A stretch of DNA of 10,307 nt from JAAYFT01 sp036562765 (GCA_036562765.1 DATCJO010000175.1:1-10307), one strand, 5' to 3'. Positions 1 to 6,871 are shown, counted from the first letter of the stretch. A program made the numbers and translations. Notes: generated by a model from the letters alone, not told the origin.

Positions 1-42
1 CTTGTAATCAGTAGGTTGGGGGTTCAATTCCTCTCGCCAGCT
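1..42 (+). tRNA. tRNA-Thr (TGT), 5' end cut off
   Basis: This is the 3' part of a tRNA whose 5' half lies outside the window. The sequence opens in the anticodon loop CTTGTAA, giving anticodon TGT (threonine). A variable region, a T arm with loop TTCAATT and the 3' acceptor strand CGCCAGC with discriminator T follow. No CCA is encoded. The identity rests on the loop alone, since the 5' half is missing. Confidence 0.85.
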
Positions 43-50
43 TTAAATAA

Positions 51-133
51 GGAGGAGTACCCAAGTGGCTAAAGGGGACGGACTGTAAATCCGTTAGCTG
101 ATGCTTTCGCTGGTTCAAATCCAGCCTCCTCCA
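51..133 (+). tRNA. tRNA-Tyr (GTA)
   Basis: A complete class II tRNA with a long variable arm. The acceptor GGAGGAG pairs with CTCCTCC, the anticodon loop CTGTAAA carries GTA, and the T loop is TTCAAAT. In bacteria, tRNA-Tyr is one of three families with a long variable arm, which agrees with the 83-nt length. The discriminator is A and no CCA follows. Confidence 0.95.
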
Positions 134-146
134 TCTAAATAATTTT

Positions 147-220
147 GCGGGTGTAGCTCAGTGGTAGAGCCCCAGCCTTCCAAGCTGGTTGCGAGGGTTC
201 GATTCCCTTCACCCGCTCCA
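147..220 (+). tRNA. tRNA-Gly (TCC)
   Basis: The acceptor GCGGGTG pairs with CACCCGC. The anticodon stem CCAGC/GCTGG encloses loop CTTCCAA with anticodon TCC. The discriminator is T and CCA is encoded in the gene. Confidence 0.96.
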
Positions 221-244
221 CCAAAATACATCTTATTCAGTCAT

Positions 245-318
<74 letters not shown>

Positions 319-326
319 TAAAACAT

Positions 327-403
327 TGGGGTGTAGCCAAGTCGGTAAGGCACTAGACTTTGACTCTAGCATTTCACAGGTTCGAGTCCTGTCACCCCAG
401 CCA
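327..403 (+). tRNA. tRNA-Gln (TTG)
   Basis: The acceptor TGGGGTG pairs with CACCCCA. The anticodon loop CTTTGAC gives TTG. The U1-A72 end pair is typical of bacterial glutamine tRNAs. The discriminator is G and CCA is encoded. Confidence 0.96.
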
Positions 404-424
404 TTTTTTATATTTTCCCCTTTT

Positions 425-500
425 GATCCATTAGCTCAGGAGGTAGAGCACCTGACTTTTAATCAGGGTGTCCGGAGTTCGAGTCTCCGATGGATCACCA
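425..500 (+). tRNA. tRNA-Lys (TTT)
   Basis: The acceptor GATCCAT pairs with ATGGATC. The anticodon stem CTGAC encloses loop TTTTAAT with anticodon TTT, reading both AAA and AAG. The discriminator is A and CCA is encoded. Confidence 0.96.
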
Positions 501-505
501 TATAG

Positions 506-594
506 GGAGAGGTACCGAAGCGGTCATAACGGGGCGGTCTTGAAAACCGTTAGGGCACAAGCCCACGTGGGTTCGAATCCCACCCTCTCCGCCA
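506..594 (+). tRNA. tRNA-Ser (TGA)
   Basis: A class II tRNA with a long variable arm (TAGGGCACAAGCCCA region). The acceptor GGAGAGG pairs with CCTCTCC. The anticodon loop CTTGAAA gives TGA, reading the UCN box. The discriminator is G, as expected for serine, and CCA is encoded. Confidence 0.96.
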
Positions 595-617
595 AATATT
601 GAATTTATTTTTTATAT

Positions 618-707
618 GGAGAAGTACTCAAGTGGCTGAAGAGGCTCCCCTGCTAAGGGAGTAGGCCCCTTAATAGGGGCGCGAGGGTTCAAATCCCTCC
701 TTCTCCG
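618..707 (+). tRNA. tRNA-Ser (GCT)
   Basis: A class II tRNA with a long variable stem formed by GCCCCT and AGGGGC. The acceptor GGAGAAG pairs with CTTCTCC. The anticodon stem CTCCC/GGGAG encloses loop CTGCTAA with anticodon GCT. The discriminator is G and the next bases are TCA, so CCA is not encoded. Confidence 0.95.
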
Positions 708-731
708 TCAAAGAAGCTAATAAATGTTTAT

Positions 732-787
732 AATTCACAATGCACCATGACGTAAATTTTTGAATTGTGAATTGTGCACTGTGAATT
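732..787. repeat. Inverted repeat in the tRNA spacer
   Basis: Arms 732-745 and 774-787 are reverse complements at 13 of 14 positions, with an A-C mismatch, around a 28-nt loop. The right arm lies in a run of degenerate GAATTGTG-like units that continues to the next tRNA. There is no T-tract, so it is not an obvious terminator. It could be an RNA processing structure or the remains of a small palindromic repeat. Confidence 0.6.
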
Positions 788-878
788 GAGAATTGAATTT
801 GGGCCTTTAGCTCAGTAGGTTAGAGCGTCCGGCTCATAACCGGCAGGTCCGGGGTTCGAGTCCCTGAAGGCCCACCAA
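768..878 (+). repeat. 111-bp direct repeat, copy 1
   Basis: This stretch is identical to 1274-1384 by visual comparison. It comprises 33 bp of GAATTG-rich spacer, the whole CAT-anticodon tRNA with its CCA, and one more base. It marks a segmental duplication or gene conversion within the tRNA cluster. Confidence 0.85.
801..877 (+). tRNA. tRNA with CAT anticodon, copy 1 (tRNA-Met-like; probably tRNA-Ile2)
   Basis: The acceptor GGGCCTT pairs with AAGGCCC, and the anticodon stem CCGGC/CCGG encloses loop CTCATAA. Automatic tools usually call a CAT anticodon methionine. Here the acceptor has C4-G69 and C5-G68, which favour tRNA-Ile2, in which TilS turns C34 into lysidine so that it reads AUA. The start also resembles Bacillus tRNA-Ile2 (GGACCTTTAGCTCAG). 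The initiator type is unlikely because the 1-72 pair is a normal G-C. The discriminator is A and CCA is encoded. The tRNA call is certain; the amino acid is not. Confidence 0.93.
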
Positions 879-889
879 CAAATTAATAT

Positions 890-962
<73 letters not shown>

Positions 963-973
963 TCATAAGAAAC

Positions 974-1018
974 TAACAATGGCAATTAAAAGTTATAGCT
1001 TTTATTTGTACATTGTTA
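974..1018. repeat. Hairpin in the spacer after tRNA-Phe
   Basis: The spacer folds on itself almost end to end. TAACAATG (974-981) pairs with CATTGTTA (1011-1018), CAA pairs with TTG inside it, and TAAAAG (987-992) pairs with CTTTTA (999-1004) around a 6-nt loop. No T-tract follows, so it is more likely a processing signal or small palindrome than a terminator. Confidence 0.55.
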
Positions 1019-1029
1019 ATATATTATAA

Positions 1030-1103
1030 GGGCCTTTAGCTCAGTAGGTTAGAGCGTCCGGCTCATAACCGGCAGGTCCGGGGTTCGAGTCCCTGAAGGC
1101 CCA
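1030..1103 (+). tRNA. tRNA with CAT anticodon, copy 2 (tRNA-Met-like; probably tRNA-Ile2)
   Basis: The mature tRNA sequence is identical to copies 1 and 3, with acceptor GGGCCTT/AAGGCCC and loop CTCATAA. It differs in context. Its upstream spacer is unrelated, and the discriminator A is followed by CTG, so CCA must be added after transcription. The identity argument is as for copy 1. Confidence 0.93.
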
Positions 1104-1113
1104 CTGTTTTTGA

Positions 1114-1185
1114 AGGGGTGTAGTTCAGCGGTAGAACGTCGGTCTCCAAAACCGAATGTCGTGGGTTCAAATCCTGCCACCCCTG
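1114..1185 (+). tRNA. tRNA-Trp (CCA)
   Basis: The acceptor AGGGGTG pairs with CACCCCT. The anticodon loop CTCCAAA gives CCA. The discriminator G and the A1-T72 pair are typical of bacterial tRNA-Trp. The 3' CCA is not encoded. Confidence 0.96.
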
Positions 1186-1196
1186 TACATATAAAT

Positions 1197-1270
<74 letters not shown>

Positions 1271-1273
1271 TTT

Positions 1274-1384
1274 TGAATTGTGCACTGTGAATTGAGAATT
1301 GAATTTGGGCCTTTAGCTCAGTAGGTTAGAGCGTCCGGCTCATAACCGGCAGGTCCGGGGTTCGAGTCCCTGAAGGCCCACCAA
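1274..1384 (+). repeat. 111-bp direct repeat, copy 2
   Basis: Identical to 768-878 and 506 bp downstream of it. The identity includes the non-coding GAATTG-rich leader, so it is a duplication at the DNA level and not just conservation of the tRNA. Confidence 0.85.
1307..1383 (+). tRNA. tRNA with CAT anticodon, copy 3 (tRNA-Met-like; probably tRNA-Ile2)
   Basis: Identical in sequence to copies 1 and 2, with CCA encoded as in copy 1. It is the last gene of the cluster and lies 8 bp before the terminator stem. The identity argument is as for copy 1. Confidence 0.93.
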
Positions 1385-1390
1385 AAGCAA

Positions 1391-1416
1391 AAAAGCAGAT
1401 CGAATGATCTGCTTTT
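1391..1416 (+). terminator. Rho-independent terminator of the tRNA cluster
   Basis: The stem AAAAGCAGATC (1391-1401) pairs with GATCTGCTTTT (1406-1416) around a 4-nt GAAT loop and runs into TTTTATTTTGG. It directly follows the last tRNA. Confidence 0.9.
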
Positions 1417-1456
1417 ATTTTGGCTCTTTGTCAATTGTTGGGGTGGGATTTATTAA

Positions 1457-1490
1457 ACCAATGATGTCAACAATAATTGACATCATTGGC
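1457..1490 (-). terminator. Terminator of the APC permease gene
   Basis: A perfect 13-bp stem (1458-1470 with 1477-1489) has a 6-nt loop. On the minus strand the stem is followed by TTTAATAAAT. It lies about 30 bp past the permease stop codon. The plus-strand side also has a T-rich tail, so it could act in both directions and back up the tRNA terminator. Confidence 0.8.
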
Positions 1491-1520
1491 CTTATTATTT
1501 TATGGAATTATTCTCAAAAA

Positions 1521-2873
1521 TTATGCTCTTATATCCTCGGGACCCAATATAATTGGTGCCCATTTATCAGGGGAGACTTTTTGCATTTTCTTAGCATATA
1601 AATGGAAAAGTGCTCCTACAAAGAAATAACCTACTAACAAACATATTGATACTGCAGAAATTTCAGATAATGAAGCGTAAATTACCCATATAGTGAATGC
1701 TAGCGCTGCCAATCCTACTAAAGTACCACATTTAACTTTATAAGGCCTTTCCCATTCAGGATGTTTCTTTCTAAGTACAAGGAATGATAAAACTACCCAC
1801 ATATATACAATTCCTGCCACGAAGGAGTATATTGTATAAATATATTCTACCCATTGCTCTGGTGCAAATATTGTAAAGTAGATTGAAAGAATTCCAACAG
1901 CTATATTTCCTATATACGGTTGACCATCTTTATTTATTTTAGTAAATATAGGAGATAATTGTCTTTGTTGAGCAGCTCCATATAAACATCTAGAGGCACT
2001 TAGCCAGAATCCACTTAATGTAGTTACTGTACCTAAAATACCGACTATAACAACTAGTATTGCTAACCAGTGTTTACCAACTAAATCTGCTACTCTTGGG
2101 TCTACTATATCTATATTTATTATCCATTCAGTAGAAACAATTCCAGCATTACCAACTATAGCTAGTCCATAAATCAAGAAAGTAAATCCAATAGCTCCTA
2201 AATAAGCTTTCCATTGGTCTTTTCTAGGGAAATTAGCTTCTTCAGATAATTGAGGTATAAGGTCAAATCCAATATATTTAAATACTAAAATTCCAACAGC
2301 TGCACTATAACCAGAAAAACCATTTGGGAACCAAGGTTTTAGATTGCTAAATTTCCATTGACCACTAGTAATTAAAGATACAGAAACGAATACAGATGTT
2401 ATAATCATAAGCCAGAACAAGAAATTTTGAATTTTTCCTAAAAGTTTTATTTCTTTATTAGTCAAAAAGAACCATACTACTAGAACTAGTAAAGCGATTA
2501 CTTTTGTTTGGAAAAATGTTAATGGATAAAAATAATTAGTCATAGTTACTATTCCATAAGATACTGTTGGCATAGCAAGTACATATAAAAGTAATTGCGC
2601 CCAATCAAAATACCATCCTAAATCCCAATTGAAAGCATTAGAAACCCAGATATTTGCTCCACCTGCAAAAGGAAGCATTGCAGACATTTCAGAATAAACG
2701 AATGCTAATGGCAGCACCATGACAGCAGTAGTTGCTAATGCCCAAAAGCAACCGGTACCACTTAATTCAAACCAATATTTGATTTCTACCATCCAAGCTG
2801 CAATCATACCACCAGCAGCCATGGCAATTACTTGAGTTAAAGTTAATTCTTTTTTTAAATTATTACTACTCAA
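1521..2873 (-). CDS. APC-family amino acid permease
   Basis: A 450-residue integral membrane protein that very probably imports an amino acid or related amine by cation symport or exchange. It has about 12 hydrophobic segments and no signal peptide. The first segment carries the AAGGMIAAW stretch, the place of the glycine-rich substrate loop in the APC superfamily. The family signature GFDLIPQLSEE begins near residue 202, where TM6 and its following loop are expected. Length is normal for the family. The start is TTG at 2871-2873, chosen because a strong AAGGAGGA lies 7 bases upstream and no better ATG exists. The gene is divergent from the sensor kinase and has its own sigma-54 promoter (2923-2938), so it is probably a target of the adjacent regulator. 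The substrate cannot be read from the sequence. Confidence 0.9.
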   Translation of the reverse strand: MSSNNLKKELTLTQVIAMAAGGMIAAWMVEIKYWFELSGTGCFWALATTAVMVLPLAFVYSEMSAMLPFAGGANIWVSNAFNWDLGWYFDWAQLLLYVLAMPTVSYGIVTMTNYFYPLTFFQTKVIALLVLVVWFFLTNKEIKLLGKIQNFLFWLMIITSVFVSVSLITSGQWKFSNLKPWFPNGFSGYSAAVGILVFKYIGFDLIPQLSEEANFPRKDQWKAYLGAIGFTFLIYGLAIVGNAGIVSTEWIINIDIVDPRVADLVGKHWLAILVVIVGILGTVTTLSGFWLSASRCLYGAAQQRQLSPIFTKINKDGQPYIGNIAVGILSIYFTIFAPEQWVEYIYTIYSFVAGIVYMWVVLSFLVLRKKHPEWERPYKVKCGTLVGLAALAFTIWVIYASLSEISAVSICLLVGYFFVGALFHLYAKKMQKVSPDKWAPIILGPEDIRA

Positions 2874-2922
2874 GTTATCTTCCTCCTTTTACTATGTATT
2901 ATTAAATGCGTTGATTAATAAT

Positions 2923-2938
2923 TGCAAAAACCATGCCC
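2923..2938 (-). promoter_or_regulatory. Sigma-54 (-24/-12) promoter of the permease
   Basis: Read on the minus strand, this is GGGCATGGTTTTTGCA. It carries GG at -24 and GC at -12 with the required 12-base offset, plus the TTGCA end of the consensus TGGCACG-N4-TTGCW; the first T is a G here. The expected transcript start is near 2912, about 40 bases before the TTG start. The adjacent regulator is a sigma-54 activator, which supports the call. Confidence 0.75.
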
Positions 2939-2954
2939 AATATATAAAACAAGT

Positions 2955-2989
2955 AAAAAGCAATCCTTGACAAACATGGATTGCTTTTT
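2955..2989. other. Terminator-like hairpin in the divergent region
   Basis: A perfect 12-bp stem, AAAAAGCAATCC (2955-2966) with GGATTGCTTTTT (2978-2989), has an 11-nt loop. The ends look like a bidirectional rho-independent terminator, but no gene ends here. It lies between the sigma-54 promoter of the permease and the putative enhancer. Confidence 0.6.
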
Positions 2990-2997
2990 GTTACAAT
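2967..2997 (+). promoter_or_regulatory. Possible housekeeping promoter of the kinase-regulator operon
   Basis: TTGACA (2967-2972) is a perfect -35 box and TACAAT (2992-2997) a near-perfect -10 box. The 19-bp spacing is long, which lowers confidence. A start near 3003 would leave a leader of about 55 bases. The -10 box overlaps the first GTTAC of the putative enhancer, so the regulator might repress its own operon. Confidence 0.4.
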
Positions 2998-3026
2998 AAA
3001 GTTACATGTAAATTTTGTAAGGTAAC
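2990..3026. promoter_or_regulatory. Putative enhancer (upstream activating) site for the permease
   Basis: GTTAC at 2990-2994 and again at 3001-3005 gives an 11-bp, one-turn repeat. The second overlaps the palindrome TTACATGTAA (3002-3011), and an inverted GTAAC lies at 3022-3026. The site is about 78 to 114 bases upstream of the predicted permease transcript start, a normal distance for NtrC-type activators. A closely similar arrangement occurs upstream of the peptidase at 6768-6788. Binding is inferred, not seen. Confidence 0.5.
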
Positions 3027-3056
3027 ATTTAACTAGATAAATTATGGAGGTATAGA

Positions 3057-5405
3057 ATGAAGTCTTTCTCCTCTTTTTCATCAAAGATAATATTAGCTTT
3101 TATTGTGTTGATAGTTTTTGTTTTTTTTATTTTTGGCATATTTAATGCAGTAAACAAGCAAAAAGTTGCTCTAAAGGTAATGGAAGAAAATTTATTGAGC
3201 TTAGTAGATGAAAAAAAGTCTATACTTGAATTGAGAATGAAACAAGTTGAATCAGAAGTTAAAGAGTTAGCATATTGGCTTAATAAATATAAGCAAGTAG
3301 ATGAAATAGATGAAGTTAATTATATTAGATGTGAGGATGGAACTTTAAGAGAATACGGAGAAGATGGAAATATTAGCCTTTTCGTTAATAATACTATTGA
3401 ACTTACTGATGAAGTGAAAAAACAGATATTTTATACTAAAAGATTAGAAGAAATGTTTATAAGAACTATAAGCAAAAATTCAGATATTGTTTGTGTATAT
3501 GCTATATCTAAAGATGGAGTCTTGAGAGTTTATCCCCATATGAAAGAAACACAATTAGACCCTAAGCACGATTTTAGGGAAGATCACTATTTTAAATATG
3601 CATTAGAAGAATCTAAAGGAGAAAATAAAATAGTATGGACAAAGCCATACTATGATTGGGCAGATAGAGGCTTGGTAGTTACATGTGCATATCCAATATA
3701 TGATAATGGTAATCTTGAATATATTATATTCGCTGATGTTATGTTAAATTCTTTGCAACAAGAAATTGCTGATTTCAAAATATCTAAGTTTGGCTATGGT
3801 TTTCTAATAGATAACAGCGGAGGTATTATTTATCATCCCAATTATTTAGACAACCCTCCATCTAAAGGAGATGAAGTTAAGAACAATATTTTATCTCTAT
3901 CTGATAATAAAGGGTTTAATGATATATTGAAAGAGATGATTGCTGGAAAAACAGGGCAAAGGTATTATTATGATAATAAAATGAATATACAAAAGTTAAT
4001 TACATATGCACCTGTAGGACAGATGGGTTGGAGTCTTGGTTTTGAAATTAATTCTAATGAATATACAATAGATATAGAAAAATATTTAGGTAGTTATGCT
4101 TTAGGTCCCATTGCAATTGTATCTATTTTTTCAATATTTATTTTTTATGCTTTAAAAAGAACTTCAAATTATCTTGTAGATTTATCTGCTAGGGCTGAGG
4201 AATTAGCTTCTGGAAAATTATCTTTTGTAAATGATATTAAGGGTGGAAATGAATTAGAGACAATAGCTAATTCCCTAAATATAATGAGTTCTAATCTTAA
4301 AGATTACATGGATAATTTAATTAGAACAAATATAAAATTGGAAGTAGTATTTAACAGTATGAAAAATATTATATTTGTAGTAGATAGCAATTATAAGATA
4401 GTCAATATAAACAGCTTAGGAAAAGAAATTATTGGAAATGAAAATAAATTAGTAGAAGGTATTAGTTGTTATGAATACTTTAAAAAGTGTTCTTCTATCT
4501 GTGATGAATGCCCTGTAAAGAAGACTATAAATAGTGGGGAAGAGAATTTTCAAGAGGTAATAGTTAATAATAATGTATATCATATTAGAACATATCCAAT
4601 ATTTGATAAAGAAGGAAAAGTAGTTGAAGTTGTAGTTTATAGTACAAAAGAAACTGAAAGAGTTATGATAGAAAGAGAATTTTATCAAAGGGAAAAATTA
4701 GCAAGTGTTGGACAAGTTGCAGCTGCAATAACCCATGAACTACGAAATCCTTTGGGAATAATTAATGGAAGCAGTTATCTTATAAAGGATATTGTAGAGA
4801 ATAGCAATATGAATGAAGAGGACAAAAATGAAATATATGGAATATTAAAAGAAATTGATACTAGTGTTAGTAACTCTCAAAAAATAATCAGTACTTTACT
4901 GGATTTTTCTAGGAAATCTAATGATAAAGATGAAAGAGTTAATATTGTTTCTTTATTAGAGCAGATTTTATTTTTACATAAGAAATATATATTAGAAAAT
5001 AAAGTTAAAGTTGTTGAATCTTATGAAGAAAAAGATATTTGGGTTAATGGAAACCTTGATTCATTAAGACTGATTTTTATAAACTTAATTGACAATGCAT
5101 TATACGAAATGAAAGATGGAGGTACATTGACTGTAGAGGTAAGAAAAGTGTATAATGACTTAGTTAAGATTTCAATTAAGGATACAGGAAGAGGAATGGA
5201 TGAAAAGGAACTATCGAATATATTCAAACCTTTCTATACTACGAAACCAAAAAATATTGGTACTGGTATTGGAATGTGGCTTGTTGATAGAGAAGTAAAA
5301 AGAAATAAAGGTAAAATCAATGTTAAAAGTGCTTTAGGTCAAGGTACAATAGTAGAAGTGTTATTTCATTCATATGGCAATATGGAAGGAGGAGAAAATG
5401 TTTAA
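3057..5405 (+). CDS. Membrane sensor histidine kinase (dCache-HAMP-PAS-HisKA-HATPase)
   Basis: A 782-residue sensor kinase that should phosphorylate the regulator encoded next to it. TM1 spans about residues 10-30, an extracellular region of about 310 residues fits a double Cache domain, and TM2 lies at 346-367. A HAMP linker follows, then a PAS domain (about 428-545) with four cysteines at 471, 478, 482 and 485. The HisKA H-box is H560 in HELRNP. The ATPase has N676/D679/N680 (N box), D709-G711-G713 (G1), F723/F726 (F box) and G735-G737-G739 (G2), so all catalytic motifs are intact. The ATG at 3057 is preceded by TGGAGG with good spacing. The gene overlaps the regulator start by 8 bases, indicating translational coupling. 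HELRNP is typical of NtrB-like kinases paired with NtrC-type regulators. The ligand is unknown. Confidence 0.93.
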   Translation: MKSFSSFSSKIILAFIVLIVFVFFIFGIFNAVNKQKVALKVMEENLLSLVDEKKSILELRMKQVESEVKELAYWLNKYKQVDEIDEVNYIRCEDGTLREYGEDGNISLFVNNTIELTDEVKKQIFYTKRLEEMFIRTISKNSDIVCVYAISKDGVLRVYPHMKETQLDPKHDFREDHYFKYALEESKGENKIVWTKPYYDWADRGLVVTCAYPIYDNGNLEYIIFADVMLNSLQQEIADFKISKFGYGFLIDNSGGIIYHPNYLDNPPSKGDEVKNNILSLSDNKGFNDILKEMIAGKTGQRYYYDNKMNIQKLITYAPVGQMGWSLGFEINSNEYTIDIEKYLGSYALGPIAIVSIFSIFIFYALKRTSNYLVDLSARAEELASGKLSFVNDIKGGNELETIANSLNIMSSNLKDYMDNLIRTNIKLEVVFNSMKNIIFVVDSNYKIVNINSLGKEIIGNENKLVEGISCYEYFKKCSSICDECPVKKTINSGEENFQEVIVNNNVYHIRTYPIFDKEGKVVEVVVYSTKETERVMIEREFYQREKLASVGQVAAAITHELRNPLGIINGSSYLIKDIVENSNMNEEDKNEIYGILKEIDTSVSNSQKIISTLLDFSRKSNDKDERVNIVSLLEQILFLHKKYILENKVKVVESYEEKDIWVNGNLDSLRLIFINLIDNALYEMKDGGTLTVEVRKVYNDLVKISIKDTGRGMDEKELSNIFKPFYTTKPKNIGTGIGMWLVDREVKRNKGKINVKSALGQGTIVEVLFHSYGNMEGGENV

Positions 5406-6741
5406 TATACTTCTAGTAGATGATGACCCTAGTTTTTTAAGCATACATAGAAAAATACTAGAAAGAAAAAATTATAATGTAATGGTTGCCAATAATGGTG
5501 CTGAAGCAATAAAAATATTAGAGAATGAAAATGTATCATTAGTTATAGCAGATATGGTAATGCCTGAAATGAGCGGTTTAGATTTGTTACAATATATCAA
5601 AAAACATTGGAATTGGCTACCAGTAATTATTTTAACGGGAAAAGGTTCTATAGAAACAGCGGTTCAATCTATGAAGGAGGGGGCTTATACCTATTTAACA
5701 AAACCAGTTAATATTGATGAATTTTTAATTGAAGTAAATAAATGTAAAGAATACTTAGAATTGATGGATGAAAATATTTATTTAAAAGAAAGGTTAACCC
5801 AAGAAAAAAATCCTTTTTTAGGGAATAGCAAAGTTGTTGAGACTATAAAAAAACAAATAGAAATTGTTGCTCCTACAAATTCCACAGTATTAATTACTGG
5901 TGAAAGTGGTACAGGTAAGGAACTGATAGCAGAATTAATACATAGAAATAGTTTGAGAAAAAATAAGCCATTAGTAAAAGTAAATTGTGCAGCTCTTTCA
6001 GAAACCCTTTTAGAAAGTGAATTGTTTGGACATGAAAAGGGTGCTTTTACTGGAGCACATGCTACAAGAAAGGGAAGATTTGAAATAGCCCATCAAGGGA
6101 CAATTTTCCTAGATGAAATAGGAGAAATATCCTTAAATATGCAGGTTAAATTATTAAGAGTACTGCAAGAAAAAGAATTTGAAAGGGTTGGTTCTAATAA
6201 AACCATTTATTCAGATTTTAGACTTATAGCAGCTACTAATAAGGATTTGCAAAAGGAAGTAAAATTAGGTAATTTTAGAGAAGATCTATATTATAGAATA
6301 AGCGTTATTCCAATTCATATTCCTCCTTTAAGGGAAAGGAAAGAAGATGTAGTTGTTATATTTAATTACTTTATTGAAAAATATTCAATTGAAATGAATA
6401 AAAATATAGAGCCTATAGATAGTAAGACTGAAAACTTATTAAAAAGTTACCATTGGCCAGGAAATGTAAGAGAACTAAAGAATATCGCTGAAAGGGCAGT
6501 AGTATTTGCAAGGAATAATAAAATCGATTTTGATTTTCTTCGAAACCAATTAATTTTAAACTCAGATAATAGTCATGATGAAAAATCTTTGAAAGAGGCT
6601 AAGGCTAACTTTGAAAAGAACTTCATACTAGAAGCATTAATTGAAAATCAATGGAATATATCTAAAACAGCTGATGAAATAGGAATCGCAAGAAAAAATT
6701 TATATGAGAAAATAAAAAAATATAATCTTATGGAGAAATAG
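5398..6741 (+). CDS. NtrC-family sigma-54-dependent response regulator
   Basis: A 447-residue activator with three parts. The receiver domain (about 1-118) has the acidic D8-D9-D10, phosphoacceptor D52 and K102. The AAA+ domain (about 140-375) has Walker A GESGTGKE (168-175), the GAFTGA loop (215-220) that contacts sigma-54, and Walker B ending in D239-E240. A Fis-type helix-turn-helix occupies about 419-445. Every motif needed for phosphorylation, ATP hydrolysis and sigma-54 activation is present. The ATG at 5398 is preferred to one at 5374 because AAGGAGG lies 5 bases before it and the protein then begins MFNILLVDDD, as receivers normally do. The gene overlaps the kinase stop codon, and a terminator follows. 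Likely targets are the flanking permease and peptidase, which both have sigma-54 promoters. It is not clearly one of the named subfamilies. Confidence 0.95.
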   Translation: MFNILLVDDDPSFLSIHRKILERKNYNVMVANNGAEAIKILENENVSLVIADMVMPEMSGLDLLQYIKKHWNWLPVIILTGKGSIETAVQSMKEGAYTYLTKPVNIDEFLIEVNKCKEYLELMDENIYLKERLTQEKNPFLGNSKVVETIKKQIEIVAPTNSTVLITGESGTGKELIAELIHRNSLRKNKPLVKVNCAALSETLLESELFGHEKGAFTGAHATRKGRFEIAHQGTIFLDEIGEISLNMQVKLLRVLQEKEFERVGSNKTIYSDFRLIAATNKDLQKEVKLGNFREDLYYRISVIPIHIPPLRERKEDVVVIFNYFIEKYSIEMNKNIEPIDSKTENLLKSYHWPGNVRELKNIAERAVVFARNNKIDFDFLRNQLILNSDNSHDEKSLKEAKANFEKNFILEALIENQWNISKTADEIGIARKNLYEKIKKYNLMEK

Positions 6742-6767
6742 TAAGTGATTTTTAAGTATCACTAAAT

Positions 6768-6788
6768 GTTACTTAAAGGTTACAGTAA
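6768..6788. promoter_or_regulatory. Putative enhancer (upstream activating) site for the peptidase
   Basis: GTTAC at 6768-6772 and 6779-6783 has the same 11-bp spacing as the pair at 2990-3005. The second copy is part of the dyad TTAC-A-GTAA (6780-6788), matching TTAC-AT-GTAA at 3002-3011. Over the first 17 positions the two sites agree at 13. The site lies about 94 to 114 bases upstream of the predicted peptidase transcript start. Confidence 0.5.
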
Positions 6789-6804
6789 ATAGAATTGAAA
6801 TATA

Positions 6805-6850
6805 AAAAACTATGAATTCAAACCTTATTTTGTGAATTCATAGTTTTTAT
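6805..6850 (+). terminator. Terminator after the response regulator
   Basis: A perfect 16-bp stem (6805-6820 with 6833-6848) has a 12-nt loop. Its 3' arm ends in TTTTT and is followed by ATTTTTTT. It should stop kinase-regulator transcription before the peptidase, so the peptidase needs its own promoter. The A-rich 5' side could make it bidirectional. Confidence 0.85.
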
Positions 6851-6855
6851 TTTTT

Positions 6856-6871
6856 TGGCATTGATTTTGCA
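6856..6871 (+). promoter_or_regulatory. Sigma-54 (-24/-12) promoter of the M28 peptidase
   Basis: The sequence TGGCATTGATTTTGCA carries TGGCA at -24 and TTGCA at -12, with GG and GC exactly 12 bases apart, an excellent match to TGGCACG-N4-TTGCW. The predicted transcript start is near 6882, leaving a leader of about 35 bases. The sigma-54 activator gene just upstream supports the call. Confidence 0.85.

Noticed and set aside
404..424. T-rich spacer between tRNA-Gln and tRNA-Lys as an internal terminator
   Set aside because: There is no stem before the T-run apart from the tRNA itself.
1404..1601. Small plus-strand open frame of 65 codons
   Set aside because: It runs through the tRNA terminator, the permease terminator and the end of the permease gene, and lacks a ribosome site. 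Chance frame.
2902..3084. Small minus-strand open frame of 60 codons in the divergent region
   Set aside because: It covers the promoter and hairpin region and overlaps the kinase start, with no supporting ribosome site or recognisable product.
5374..5397. Upstream ATG as the start of the response regulator
   Set aside because: It would add eight residues before the receiver domain and lacks a well-placed ribosome site. The ATG at 5398 has AAGGAGG 5 bases upstream.
6744..6763. Small inverted repeat AGTGAT/ATCACT just after the regulator stop codon
   Set aside because: Six pairs with an 8-nt loop in an AT-rich region, with no counterpart at the permease promoter. Could be chance.
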